Assembly: GCA_963920665.1 (NCBI GenBank)
Contig: OY987263.1
Span: 24,912,547-24,976,546, forward strand
Direction of reading: 5' to 3'
DNA length: 64,000 bases
Source: Straminergon stramineum
Taxonomy: Eukaryota; Streptophyta; Bryopsida; Hypnales; Calliergonaceae
Shown here: positions 15,801 through 30,800 of the stretch, in pieces
Position numbering within the stretch: position 1 is the stretch's first letter
Layout: each line of letters starts with the position of its first letter
Translations under genes and position numbers: made by a program
The notes under the pieces: model-generated
Databases searched by the model: none
What the model saw: the letters and a program-made list of their open reading frames with translations, nothing else
What the model was told of the DNA's origin: nothing

Positions 15801-18800
15801 ATGAAAAACTAACAATAATTTTAAACTGCATACTTGGTTCTCGTATTGTAAATCCAAAATACCTAAATAATTTTGGAATAAAGATATTAACGGGGAGGAT
15901 TTTCAATGTTGTGCTTGGTTTTTTGTGAATAGTGAGTTCTTTATTTCTCTTCATACATAAATTTATTAAAGAACAATTTCAAATTCTTATAATGAATATT
16001 AACCAAGAAATTTAAAGAAAAATAACTTATAGGAGTAGAAAAATCTAAAATTATTTATATTAAAATATGATATACTATGTAAATAATTTTTTTTGAAAAT
16101 ATTTCATTAAAATATTGATATATTTGAAGTGAATATAAGATAAATCTATATTCTTAAACGATCAAAAAACAGAATGAACATTAGTTGGAAATCAAAGTAT
16201 TATGGAAAAAATTGCATGAATTGGATGTATAATATAATTGAAGCCTAAAATAATTCAAATTTTTCCTTAAAAACATATGAAAATATTCAAAATTTAATGA
16301 AATTCAAGTTAAAAGGTGATTTTTCACCTTTATTTAGTAATTTCTTTGATAATGTAACATTTTCTAGAAACCTATAAGCCTATAATACATAAGACTTTCA
16401 TAATTTTAATATACAAATTCTGAAATTCTCTAATTTGTAACTAGAATAAAATCTAAAATTTATTCCAACAGTGCAAGTGTGTGAGCATATAAATAGATGT
16501 ATAGTCTTCTAGGTTCATAGGCTCACACTTTTCGACTCACATAATAGTAACCCTTTCTTTTCTTACATGTTGTATAGTTCAATACTGAAGTCAACAAGTT
16601 ATGAAAATTATAAACTCAAACTAAAAGTTTGGAAATGGAAATTTTTTTTTGTTTTTTCATCTTCTTTCATATTCTCAAGGTGGTTGTTAATCATTGGAAT
16701 AGTTTAATTTTCAAATTATTTTCTAATTTTTTCATACAATGTAGAAAGTAAAACTTTTTGGTTAATAAAAAATAAATTTTTTTGTTCAAATTAATCTTTC
16801 AAAATGAATATAATACTTTAATTAATATCCATGGAAAAGTGAAATAAATATTCTTACGTGAGAATTTAGAGTTTAGAATTTCATTCTCATTTTATTTCAA
16901 ATGAATTTTAAAAAAATTGTTTCAAACTTTGTTATTAACTTTTAAAATTTGATCATGGTAATGGTAGTTGATTAGATTCATCCATTTAAATATTTCTTCA
17001 TAGATTATTAATAGTGTAAACTGATTTTTTTTAAATAAAATGAGAATCCTTTGCAATGAAAAAAGAGTACAAAATATCCAAGCTAATAAATTAGTTAAAG
17101 AAGAGAATTGAGCATAAAAGAGGAAGGAAGGATTAGGTAAAAAAGCAAAGGGGAGACCCCCCTACTTCAAATAATGACATTACCAGCCTTTGTAGCCAAA
17201 ACCAAAGACTACAACCAAATGCTAAAATGCTATCAAATTTTGACCAAATTATATCAGAATGCTAGTGGTGGTGACAAGCCCCATGTTTGAGCCTTCGGTA
17301 CCGCAATGCACTTAGAGCCCAAGAGGCCATCCTACAATGCTTTGTAAATGTGAAACTAGTGTACAAACTTTATTAAGACAGTTTTTGGAATTTGTAGTTT
17401 ATTTCACCTCTATATAATATTTTCAAGATTGCAATTATTGCAAAGATCTTGGAGAAATCAAATTAGATTTATTTAAATAATTGTCGCCTTATCTACAACC
17501 ATATACAACATTTGTATATTTGTAATAGTGTCAAAATGATTTTATTTTATTTATTTTATTAAATATAATGTTTACAAATTCAAATGCCTTAAAGTTTAAC
17601 CCCTCAAGGCCCAAGCATCTTTGTACTTTCTCACAAGTTTGAACTTTGATTGATAGTGCGCATTGTACATCAAGCTTGTTACATGATGTCAATTGTACTT
17701 TTGAGCTTCTCCCTTCAATATGCACATCATAATATGAAACTCATTTTGATATACTTCTTAGATTGTAGGAATATGATAGAAGTTATAATTTTGATTTGTT
17801 GAACAAGTGAGAGGCTAAAAAATGTCTCCTTGGGCCTTTAGGGGTTAATGGCTTCAAAACTAATAAATCATCTTTGTAAAACACCTCTACTTGCAAAATT
17901 ACCATCATTGACTTCAAAATTGTAGAAATTTATGATGTAATCATAATTAATAAAATATGATGCCAAAAATAATTAGTATTAATATAGTCAATTTTTTTTA
18001 TTAAACAACAATACCACCTAGTCTAATTTTTTTAATAATTTTTTTTAGTTTTTAGACTTCAATGATATTTTAACATGATAAATATAATATAATAAATAAA
18101 AATCCAACTTTCCTTCACCCCATACCTTCTTCTTATTAATCTAAATATTGATCACAATTTATTATAAAAAATTTAATTTATAGCATAATTTATATAATAT
18201 GATATACCCACCACAAAGGATCAAATCGTAAACAAGATGCAGATTGCCTACGATTCATTTCCAACTTATTATCACCTACAAAAGTGTTGTAATTTAATTA
18301 TTAAAAAATATAATAATTTTCAAATTAAAAAATTTGATAAAAAATTAAAAAAACAGAATTTTTTTTCCCTTAAATATGTTATAAATTTCAAAGAAGTAGC
18401 ATCAATAAAGATTTACTATCAACTTCATGTGAGTTCAATCTAAATATCTAATTACTGATTATCTCATAATAAAAATAAAGTTAAGTTTTTTGAAAAAATA
18501 GTAGAAAATTTATATGAATTAGAATTCAAATACATTATTTTTAAATTTCTGTTATTATTTCATTCCTGCAGAAGTGCAGATTTTACCAAGTCTAATTTAA
18601 TAAAGTTCATACACAATTGATATTATTCTACATGAAAAAACTATATTATCATTAGTTAATAACCTTGTGTTGGAGAAGATTGAAGAGATTACTAATGTTT
18701 CATTTCTTCTATATATATCTAATATTAATTGAAATCTAATTATTTAAATTTATAATTTATAAAACTTAAGCAAGGTACAAAAATTGAATGTTGGATACAA

Positions 18801-21800
18801 ATAAACTTATTTTCCATTACTATGTCTATAAGGTAGAAATTGAACAATGGATATGAATTAGTTTAAGGATCTAAAGATTTGCTTAAAACTTCAAGTTGAA
18901 TTTCAAGTACAAATAATAACTCAAAAACTCTAACCATTTAGGTCAAAAGATATTAGTTTCTTATGTAAGAAAAATGTTTTTTTTCTTAAAACTATCTTAA
19001 GTTTTCAAACTTTCAAACTTCTTCAATTTTTTTGCACTACAAAGTTTGAGGTTTGAATCTTTATTGTGGAGACTTCCATTGAGTTGAGAATTTAAGAATG
19101 AAAAAAAAATTAATTGATTTTTATTCTTTGCAAAATTATAAAGTAAAAAAAATACAAGATGGAAAGAAAAATGAAATCACAAATAGTTCTAAAATGGAAT
19201 TGAAAATTTTCAATCCTAATGATGATATTGTTGCAACAAGTTATCTACATGATGTCGTACTTTTGTTTTGAAAAATTGTGAAAATCGAACTCAAAAACAA
19301 ATCATATAAGATATTTTTTTGAAAAGTCTCTTTGATTGCCAACAAAACAAGAATCATCGTAAATTTTATATGACTAATCTAAATTGAATAAATCAAAGTT
19401 TTTAAGTAGACATGAATATAATATACAAGGCAAAAGGAAAAAATTAATGACTTCTGAATTTGAGAGTTTTTTTAAACTCCCTCAAATCGTGCATTTTGAG
19501 CTTAGGAGGGCATAATTTTTGTAATTCCATGCAATGGTGCTAGTATGTGAGCCCAAAAATGCGAGCTTGTGAACATAGAGCCTACAATATAGGTACATAT
19601 AATATAGATACCACACACTATAGAAGGTGTATGTATCATAAACATCTATAATATGGGTATTTGTAACATATATATATATCCTATAATCATAGACGGTTTC
19701 TATAATATTTACACCTATTACATAAGTGTGTAGTATTCTAGGCTCATGGGCTCAGCCTCCTATGCTCACATCATAGCAACCCTCTAGTCCCAAGCAACAA
19801 CTGAAATAAAAATTATATTCTTCCAAAGCAATTACATTCTTTTTCCTCCAAAAGAAGTTTTAAAAAATTATTGTAGAACTTAACACCATTTGAACATGTG
19901 TGAAATTCTAAAAGTCCATTCTAGGACATTGAATATATAGGAATTAAAGAAGATTGAAACCTCTCTCAATTTTAAGTTTTCATTCTAAAAGATAGATATA
20001 ATAAAAGTAATGAAAAGTGATATGAAAATCACTTGTGAATCATTTTTAGAGATTTGCCCAACATAATTTTGTGTCAAAGAAAGTAGTTGTGGACTTATTT
20101 GAAGAGAGATTATATATAAAGCCAAACTTAGTTCATTACTTTATTTCTTTTATATATATATAATTTATTTATTTATTAATTATTTTTTGCCAACCAACAA
20201 ACTGTAGAGCCTCATTCACGCGGGACAGTTCAAATCAAGAATAAAAAAAATATTAAAAAAATAATTGAAACATTAATCTTAAAATAAATTCAAAATCACA
20301 AAATTGTGAGATCTGATGTGGCATTAGTGCGACCACATCAGATTGCTATTATTATTTTAATATTATTTTTAATATTATTTGAATTATTTGAATATTTTTA
20401 AATATTTTTTTATTAAAAAATATTCATTTTTTCATATTTTTCATTTTTAAATATTTTTTTCATATTTTTTTATTGTGGCCCTATTCATCATTGATGATGA
20501 ATAGTGACCACTATTCCTTAAAGGGGCTGTGCGTTCCTTTGACGGGAACTTCTCACAAGGAAGCAACCCCTTTGAGGGCTGAAATTTTTCTAATGCAAGT
20601 TAGTAGTAGAGGGACCAAAACTAAGACACTCAAGGGACTAGCTATCTGGGGTTAGTAATGGTAACAACTTCAACTAAAGGCCCCCAAAAGTGGCATCGCT
20701 AGTCATATAGGGGGTGTGTGCTCTAAGGTAAGTACAATGACAAGATATAGAGGACTACAAACGAAGGCCCCTCAAGGTAACGCATGCAATGTTTAGTAAC
20801 ACAGTAAGGTAAAAAGCCTCCAAGCTCAAGCTTGGAAGAGTCAATACTATGCACATTACAAATGCAAGGGACCCATAAAGACCTCGCAAGCTCAAAAAAC
20901 AACAACAATGGCCAAAAGTGCCCCCAAAACACCATTGCAAGGCTTGTGGCTAAAATGCCACAATTTCCAATATAAATTGGACCCAATGGACCCAATTACA
21001 CAAAAGAGGGTGCCTTTTCATACTCTTTCCCGATCACCCACCTCCTCTTGTTCATCTAAATTAACCTTATCTTCGTGGATTTTCATCCAAAACTCAAGGT
21101 TTTCATCCTATGCTCGCCTGCTCAGCTAACTTTTGGAGATTAACTTCGAATCACAAATGGATTCCAGCATTGGCTTTAGAAGGCCATTTTTAGTCTGAGG
21201 TAAATCCCTCACCCTCTTCTATCTTCAAAATTGTAACGAAACCTAGTACCAACCTAACGCCCAAACCGGGAAAAATTCCAACTTTTGGAGGTTGACTTTT
21301 CTAGAAAAAGTAACTAGCCTAGGCTCCTAAATAAATATAGGGGAGTGAGTAAAGACCTATCTTGGGCCCCATTCCGCTTTCGTATGCTCCCGCTCCGCCG
21401 ATCAAACCTGCTGTAGACTTTAAATTCCATTAATTGTCAAGAAATTCTATAGGTTCGGATACTTCTGACTATCAGAATGTCTTGAAACTTGTTAGGGCAT
21501 CTTCTTAACATAAAAAAGCTATACTAATTTTTAGTGGGAATTTACCGCCATTTGGGGAATTTCCCATCCTAGGTTTGGGTAGTTGACCGTTCGAAAAGAT
21601 ATCTTCTGACTATCAAAAAATTCCGAAACTTTTTGTGGAACCTCCCATGGGATCCCACAACACATGTGTAGGCTAATATTTTTACTCTACACACCAGCCT
21701 AGGGGGGACAAAATCCACCCCCTCGTTTAATTATCGGTGGCCGGGGAATCTTGGCAAACTGACTTTGCCGTTGGCTCCCGGGCATAAGGTTAAGAGCATC

Positions 21801-24800
21801 TGCAGCCTAGCACGGCAAAGGGTCCCGGCGAGGGTGTGGGCAGGCCCGGTGAGGAAAAATCTGCCGCAACAGTACTGTGGCAACGGCCGGCAGGAAGACG
21901 GGCTCCTCAAATGGAGTGGTTTTCACACCAACTTGAAGTCACTTGGCAGGGTCACGGCACAAGCTCGGGAACCACGTCCAGGATATCCGTAGGCTTGACC
22001 AGGTGACGTGTGAGGTTGACGAAGTTCAAGTGCGATGGTGGAAAGGGGAGGTGGAGCTTGAAAGGGAGCTGCAACTCAGGTTTCGGAGAGGGCTCTGGAC
22101 TCAACGTCGACATGGGATTCCGGTGGCAGGGCATGGCTGCGGAGGGGGGCACGCCAATGAGGAGACCTGGAAGCTACGGGCTCAGAGTGGCACAGCAAGT
22201 ACCTCATATCGAGACCTTTCCCCATGCGAATGCTGCGGATGCTCTAACTCCAAACCACCCTCCCTGGACCTGAGATTCCTCCATGGTCCCATCTTGGTAT
22301 TTTGAACATTTACAAGCCGACAATTGGGGTTCTGCTATTCCGTCGATGAAATGGGGAAACTAGAACCTATCTCCGGGAATTGACTCCTATGCCTTACCAG
22401 GGTTCTCTCAACCAATTCGAGCCTAGAAATGTCCTTCCCATGTAGGGTTTTGAGCATGATACGCCCATCACTTGCATCTGACCAATTTGCCATGATTAGT
22501 TGGGTTCTAACCTATTTACAACTTGTGGTTGGGCCATTCTAGTTATAATATTCTAAAATTAGACCAAATACTATATTAGTGTGTGACACACCTATTTTGG
22601 TTCTACACTCTTTTGGAGTTTTTTTGTATATAAAATTGCATTTAAAATGATAAAATACGAAAAAAAGAAAGAGTGAGCCCCTGGTGACGAATTAGGGGCT
22701 CACAGTTGACCAAGCCAAAATTGCATTGACTCTAGTTCAAAACTAGATTTGCAAAAATGAGGTTATAGATTTTAAGAACTCAAAAAATTGAAAAAATCAC
22801 CATGTGAAGAGAACCTCGTTTTAAATCCATTCTAATAAGTTTTACTCAAAAAATGATAAGATTTTGCTTCTAAGCAAATTTAGAAGGAATTTAGAAATTT
22901 TCCTTTCAAAATTTATAAAAACAATATTGGTGATGATATTGGTGAATCTAACCATCTAATGGAATCTACAATTCTTAGTCTACAACGTTTGTCTGTATGT
23001 CAATTCCAAAATATGCTTCCAATTAGCACTTTATAAAGATTTTACTGAAATCGTCAATTTTGGAGATGAGTCTAAACGTTTACAGGTTAATTTCATTCTC
23101 TTACAATGTTTACAAGCCTTTGAAATTCCTTCATGCTAAATAAAGTTTTGATTTTAGTGTAGAAGCAATCATTTTTTCAATTTCTACTCAAAGAATTTTA
23201 ACTGTGTTTTTGTTTTGCCCATGAAGTTCTACATGAAGTGATTTTCAATGTTCACACTAAGACTTAATGCAAAGCCATTCATTCTTAAGGGACATCTCAT
23301 GTTTGGGCTTGGTCAAACTTCATTAGAATTCTACATTTTAAAGTTTTCATATTTTTCACATCTAGTAATATGTGTCTGAAATTTAATCTCATTTTTTAAT
23401 AATTAAAAACATCAAATTTTATTTTATTTTTTAAGTATTTTATTTTTTAAATCATAAAAAAATTTCTTAAAATAGTAGTGAAATTTTTAAGAAAAATTGA
23501 AATAATAGTGACAAACATCATGGTGCAATTGATGGCTCACACCAAGAGAAATTTGATAGAAAAAGTTCAAAGTGGTGTATTTTGAGCTCTCAAGATGCTA
23601 TCTTTAAAGTGTCACAAAAATTTTAATAGTTTTGAAAAAATTCAAATGGAGTAAAAAGTAGATTATTAGAGGTACATTTTCTTAGTTAAGTTGTACAACT
23701 TAAAAAATTAAGAACTATGTGAAAATTCCACTATGTGAAAACTCCGACTTTGACTTTCTAAATGCCATGAGCCATTGTGATTTAGAATTTTTTATGAATG
23801 AAACTCTAATTCTATAAGCAATATTTTTGTATGCTTCAGTATTTTTGTGTCCTTAGTTTATGTTACATAATTATGAAGTTGTAAATTTTATATTAGATAA
23901 TTTTCAATGTGACCTATAAATGTAAGAGAATTAAGATATATTACACATCATTGGAGCTCCGCCTCGATATGAATAAGATTTTATTCCATTGTGCGAAAAC
24001 CAGGATGGATTTCCACATTTACAACAAAATCCCTGCCATGAATTATAATTATTTATATATACAAATAGGCGTTATAGATTGACAATTTAATTTAAAAGAT
24101 TTTGAATATATTGGATATTTTTAGAATATAGAGGGTCAACGATAAATGAACAATATATATTTGACCATAGGGTTTAAGGGTTTACAATCAGAATTGGAAA
24201 ATAATTTTCAAGTTTTCTAGAATTTGAATTGCTTTCGTTGATTTCCATGGTGTTTATAGTTTCATGTGAGTATGGAGAAATTACATTTTAGGAGTAGTTT
24301 TGTCTTATCGTCAAATTAAAGGCAACCCAAAAGTTCAAGGCTAATGTTAAAAATAAATTTTCCAAAAGTCAGAAGTTTGCCTTTTCTACTTTTTAGGGGC
24401 CTCTTCCTGTAAATTTGTTAGCCAACAATTTTGATTCCCTCCTTTGTTTGTTGTAGGGTACAAAGGTGGCACGTAATAAAAGAAAATTTATAAGTCCAAA
24501 AGAAGACTTTTTTTGCACAACCCATATGTTGTTCATATATGAATTTTACGAGTAGTGGGTTTTATACATCAAATATAAGTGCGGTGTGCCAAAAAATGTT
24601 AAATAGTTGTAGAGACTATAATGTTGTTTTGTGTCTACTAGTTGATAACCTAAAGGTTTTGGATATTGTTGGTATTATCTTTAGTAGTTCATAATTGTAT
24701 ATATAATTTGTAGGGAATATATAGGGCCTTTGTATAGAGTCTTACCTATTGAGAAGCCATTGTCTAAATTGTAGTAGTAATACGGTGTTGTATGGACAAG

Positions 24801-27800
24801 TTCATGAATATTCTACTATTGGAAAGTGGGTGGAATTTGTCGTTTGTTGTATCAATTGGCTAATTTGTCTATTTGTTTGTTACCTTGTATATTAGTATAT
24901 GCACAAACTTGTTGAATGTTTGTAGTAGAAGTACATGATTTGAGTATTGTGATTATAGAACAGAGTAATGCCTTGTCATTGTTGTGATGGAATGATGAGG
25001 TGTTTCATTTGAGTGGTGATGGATGAGATATATAATACATATGGAGTTGATATTGTTAATTAAAATGTAAAAATATGAGCTAGTTCATGAAGTCCTTATG
25101 CTTTTATATAGCACTAAGTTTGCACACTTAGAAGGGCCAATCAATCCTTAATTGAGGCAGATCAATTGATCATGCAAAATATGTTGTTAACACTATCAAA
25201 TGCATCCTCAAATTCTTGTAGATGGAGTGATGCTCATCTTGGAACTCTGATTTTTTACCTTTGTAGACAAATATTAGATCCTAGTTCTTTCATTTTTGTA
25301 TCTAGAGATATTTTCAAATTTTATTTTGTATGAGTGAAGTTGTAGGAGAAAAAGAGAAGATAGTTTATTTTCTAGTTGAACTTTGGGATGAATTTGTCTT
25401 CAAGCTAAGAATAAGAAGTTAGTTGTAGGGTCAAAACTGGTGGACTGTGGGTGTTAAACTAACCATATGGTCAAGGTACAGATTGAAGTTCACTTGATCG
25501 GGTGGTTGAGATGAAGGATAAGGTGAAAGATAAGGAAGGAATTCTTCTTCTTGCTTAGTTTGTTTATTCACTTCTTCATAGTTTGCTTATGCACTTTCTC
25601 ATAGTTTGCTTAATTGAGGTCATGTATTTAGAGAGCCATAGTATATTGTGTATTATCAATTTTGAATAAAAATTCAAGAAGATGGTCTTTTTTTTGTAAT
25701 TACAAAAGGTTATCATTCATTCTTTTTGGAGTTTGTATGTAAAAGTTATGCTTGATGGAGGGAGATAGAGCTAATTGTCATAGAATCTAAAGACAAAAAT
25801 TTTGAACACTTATAATTTTTTGATGAAAAAGTATTTAGTTTTCATATTTGATTTGCCTATGCATTGAATTGTCAAATTTTCATAAAGCCATCACTGTTAG
25901 TTTGGAGTTAGAGAGTGAAAGTTGTAGGCTTGGAAGTAAAGTAGTGTTGAGCTACCTTAGAATTGAAAAAAAAGAACTTTGACTAGCTATAAAAGTTGGA
26001 TAGTGAAATTTTTTATTTGAAATTCAAAGGGTTCATAGGAATTTCTATTAACTTCAATAAAAGTTATCAGATTCTATGAGGCTTTCCCACTGCAAGGTGA
26101 AGAACCCCCCTAGAGTTGGCTGGTGGGGAGTGTATGGAACCTCTACCTAAATTGCCTTCCAAGCAATGGACTCCAACAATGAGGTTTATGGTGAATTTTG
26201 ACCTAAGTAACTCTATGTAAGAAGGGGCAACCCATCTCACATCACCAAATATACCTCTTAACAACCCACTATCATGCAATTAAATGCTCAAGGAGATTGT
26301 AACAACTTTGTATGCCAAAATCTACCTCAAATGTGCCATTTGGAGCTCAAAATGGCCTAAATGGGATCCTAAATACTAATCACAGCACATCACATCTCAC
26401 CCAAACCCTAAAAAATGAAATTCACATTTATGCAATTACAATCACACCAACCATTCTAACTCAATAAACATTACACTTACAACAATTTTTGTAGTAAAGT
26501 GCAATGAAAATTGAAATGATTCAATTATAATTGTAAGGATTATACCAAAACCCCTCAAATTTAGCTTCCTCCAAGGGGCAGCAGACCCTCTTCCACAAAA
26601 ACAACTGCCATTTTCTTGTCCTTGATCCAAATGGGTTGATCTTAAACAATCTAGAAAGCCAGATTCAAGATGCACCACCCCTCTAATTTTCAGCTGATTC
26701 CACCTTGTTGTTCTCCCATTATTGCCCTCCAAAGTTGGCAGTCCTCCATTGTTGTGGCAACCAACCTCCCCACACAAAATTGTCCACCACCGTGGCGTTT
26801 TGGCTCCAAATTGGATGAACCATAGCTTTTCAAAAAGCTAACTTCAAGGCGCTCCATCCCTCCAAATTTCAGCTTCATTCAATTCTCCACGCTCCCACAA
26901 TCGTCCATCCAAGTTGACACTCTAATCCCAATTCACATTTTCCCCTCTTCCCAAGCACTTTCTCATCTGATCTCAAAACCTTTCATTTTTCACCCATTTC
27001 TTTCATAAAAATGGTGAAACCTACTCGACAAATTGTTCTTAATCTTCCTCTACCCTATTCTTTTGCAATTCATGCTTCAAATGCCCACAAATCACAACAT
27101 TCCTCTCAAAACACACACACACCAAAAAAATTCACAAAGAAGAGAGAGACAGGGCTCCAAACCCTAATTTTGCCTATATCCAACTTCCTAACAGATTAGT
27201 TTCCTTAACTACTTTCATCCTACACTAATTTACTCTAAATCCGCTAATTTGGTGCAAAATGCACCAAATTAGTGCAAATCGCACTACATTATTGTAAATC
27301 CGCTAGTTTAGTGTAAATTGTGCTATTTCAGTGTTCAACCCCCTACATTACTGTATAATCCTATTTTAGTGTTTCTAGCACTATTTTAATGTTTTAGTAG
27401 TAGTTTTAAGTTTACTCACTTCTTTTGTGTTTTTCACATTTAATATTTTTTGTGGTTTTTACTTTACTTTAAGTTTCATTTCTTACTTCTAGTTATTTGG
27501 TTTTCATTTTTTGTTTCTTTTTTGTCATCATTTTATCATTAGCCTAATTTGGTTACTCTCAGTATCAATTCTTGTTTAACATCTTTTTAGTTTTAAATCA
27601 CCATTTTTTCCCAAGAATTTCCCCTAATTTTTTCCTAATTGCATTATCTAGCATCTTGCCCGAACCTCTTGAAGTTCCCATTGCTATTTAGTGGAAAACT
27701 CCCTAATTGATGGTTGTGGCTTAATCCAGACTACTAACACTTCCGGATTTGTAAATTCATGCCTAATGTTTATATTTTTGGATTTTTAAATAGTGAACCA

Positions 27801-30800
27801 ATTTGGTGGTTCACAGACTCTTACTTTGGAGTTGAAATGGAAAGTGATGGATTTGGAAGTAAAAGGGTTTAGAATTGCAAACAAATCTAGAGTTTGAGAA
27901 AGTTCCAACTTTGACAAAGTATAGAGAATGAGGTTTCTAGTGTCAAACGCTACCATTTTGGGATGATGTAAATTATGCAATCATCTTTCTAAGAAAATAT
28001 AGCTCAATGTATTTGGAGCTTTTATAAGACTGAAAAATGCTTCAAAGTTGAGGGATATATAGCTGCCATTGAATTGAGAGTGTCAACTTCAATAAACTAT
28101 AAAATATGGACACTATCTTCTTTGGCTTTTAAATTTGGAGAGGTTGTACAATATTTTGTTAGCTTTTCAACAAAAGAAGTCTTGATGGATTTGAAGTTTT
28201 AATGTAGCTATCCCACGCATTTCAAAGTTGACTATGTTTTTTAGAATTTTATGAAAATTAACAATTTTGCATACGACTTATATGGTATTGTATATGACTT
28301 ATACAATATTTCTACATAATATATACAAGTATAGATATATGTGGCTTATGTATATTATAAATGTATTGATTTGAATTTCTTATACAAAATCATATATGTA
28401 TGTGTATGAAGTTATATGCATTTTATACTATATGACATATTATACAAAAAACAATGCATTTATTTTATACTAAAATAGTACATCCTATCACTTATACTAT
28501 TGTATCTCCTCATATCCTAGGCTAAATCTTGTTAAGACCAAGATCTCAAAGTTTTTCAAAGTAGAGTTTTCTCTACTAGACAATGTGTAGTTAGTTGAAT
28601 GATGAGATATTTTATAAAAAGCTTAGTATGTGTTATGACACCATAGGTCATCTTTGTTGTTTGATTTCAAGTCAATTAGAATACAAAGATTAGTATCATA
28701 GTCAAAATTTTGTTACTACAAAATTTTCCAAGAAATTGGACAAAAAATAAAAAATAGTTTTGAGAATAGTCAAAGAAAAAAAATAGAAAAGAAAATAAGT
28801 TAGAAAAGGCCTAAATTAGAATAGATTTTAGGTTGCATCTATTTATTTCTTCATGAAAATTGTTAATTAAAGTTTGGAATACAAAATTGTTCATTTAGAA
28901 CTATAGATATCCTACTATGATTTTTAATTTTGATTTTTTGTATTATTTATTGTGGATTTTTAGTTCAGTTTGTAGGCTAATAGCGTAATTTGTATTCCAA
29001 TGGGTAGTTCTTTGGTATTATTTGACTCTTTTGGAAGTCCATTTTGTTTTTGTTTTCGAAGTTGGAATTGATATTGGGTGTGTTGAGTTGGAATCCAGTT
29101 GCCAAGTAGGATGGCAATTCCAATTTGGTAGTTAATAAGCAAGTTAGGTTGTCTTCCTCAGGGAGGGTAACCGCTAGTTGATTCCTATTAGGTGGTCGTC
29201 TTCCATTTTTTTCACCCATTGTTGAAGAGCACCTAGTGCGTGTTCCAATATGTTGTGCTGTATATTCTTTCTTTTATGTGGATGATTGTGCATATGAAGC
29301 GGTAGAATGTGAGTATGAGGATGCTAGTTGGTTGATGGAGATGGGGTATCCAAGTTGGAGATGTTGTGATGAAGTGAGTGAGAAGCTAGTTGGATGAGGT
29401 GCAAACAATGATAAAATTATAAACAATGATTTGTTCACCAATTTGGAGTTAATATGATGAAAATTACATGCCTAGTTGGTGCTTAGTATTGTGTTATAAA
29501 AGTGTTGATTGTTGTTAAGTAATTTGGATATGAGTTAATTGGAAATCATGGAATAGGAATGCCAATTGTTGTATGTGGAGTTGGTTGGTTTTAAGTTGCA
29601 AATCCCAATTGGAGTTTGAAGTGTCATTGTAGTGATCACTATAAGAAACCCACTTTTTTTGTGGCAAGCTCATAACGTAGTAGGTATGTTTTTTTGGACA
29701 TCAGCCATGTCAACATGGATGTCCAAAAAAATGCGTTTTAATGGACAAGCTAAAAAACATGGAAAATCACAAAAAACATGGTCTGATTTCAAGCAAATTT
29801 TTGAAGACATTACAAAAAACATGGTTTGAGAGGGTCATGAGAAGTTGCCACGTGGCTACCACCTTGCCTCCACATCAACATTGTCTAAGCGGGTAGTGCC
29901 ATGTCATCAATTTTTTCATCCGGGCCCTAGTTGATGTCATTGGTGCATTGTGCCTTGGGTCATGTCAATTTGGACGTCTACTATGACATGCACATGTTTT
30001 TTCAAATGTCAATACTGACATGAGGTTAATTTTTTGGAACATCATATAGCATCCACCATGTGTTATGGCATGTCCGCAGAGACATAAAAACATCACGAAC
30101 GACGTCTTCCAGAATGAATCTAATGTACATGTCTCAATCTTTGAAATGTCCACTAAGACGACTAGATGTTTTTTGCAGTGTCCACTTGACTATGTGCCAT
30201 ACACAATATACCATATAGAATAGGCCATTTGCAATACACCATACATTGCATACAATACTCCATATACAATATAGCGTATGTGGCAAATATGTCACATGGC
30301 TGAAAGTGGCACTTATTGTGAGTATATTGACATGAGAAGATAAGGTATATATACAAGTAGGGTGGTAGGAAGAAGACAAACCATATGGGATATGTAAACA
30401 TTGAAATTTTATTAAAAGTTAAATTTCATATATGAGCATTGTAATAAACACTATGTTGTCTCAACTAACGTATCAGAAACATCTACATGTTTGAGTTGAT
30501 GTTGCAAAAAACATTTGGACGTTTTTGTTGACGTCCTAGTTGATGTCACAAAAACATCTAAATATTTCTATTGATGTCTTAGTTGATGTCACAAATGACA
30601 TAGAAAAATAGTGTTAGAATTCTTAGATGGTGTTTAAATGTGATGACGGGGCATGCCAAATCATCCTCATTGCATGCCATGTCACTCAATTGCCACCTCA
30701 TTGACCTCAACTTGCAATTGCTACCTTTTTTTAACAAAAGTATACTATATAGTTGCCCTTCTTCTATTTTTTTTACATTTGGTCAGCCTTTTACCTCAGC

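Larger units (their letters stand above)
15863..23944 (-). other. HAP2 intron 3
   Basis: About 8 kb. It contains two MITEs with giant-element-like ends (16.47 and 19.54 kb), a TTAA MITE (17.6 kb), a short hairpin (20311-20343), a repeat (21.43 kb), a GC-rich island (21.79 kb) and an inverted copy of 37.4-37.75 kb (22.71 kb). An expected short HAP2 exon with an AHCL-like motif should lie here but I did not find it. Confidence 0.65.

Noticed and set aside
16466..19560. His-Cys codons on minus near 16.47, 16.74, 18.84 and 19.53 kb as the missing HAP2 AHCL exon
   Set aside because: None has a fitting acceptor, donor and phase, and two lie on MITE borders.
21943..22305. 120-codon plus ORF in the GC-rich island
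   Set aside because: Several frames are open because of high GC content; no family recognised and it overlaps the element end.
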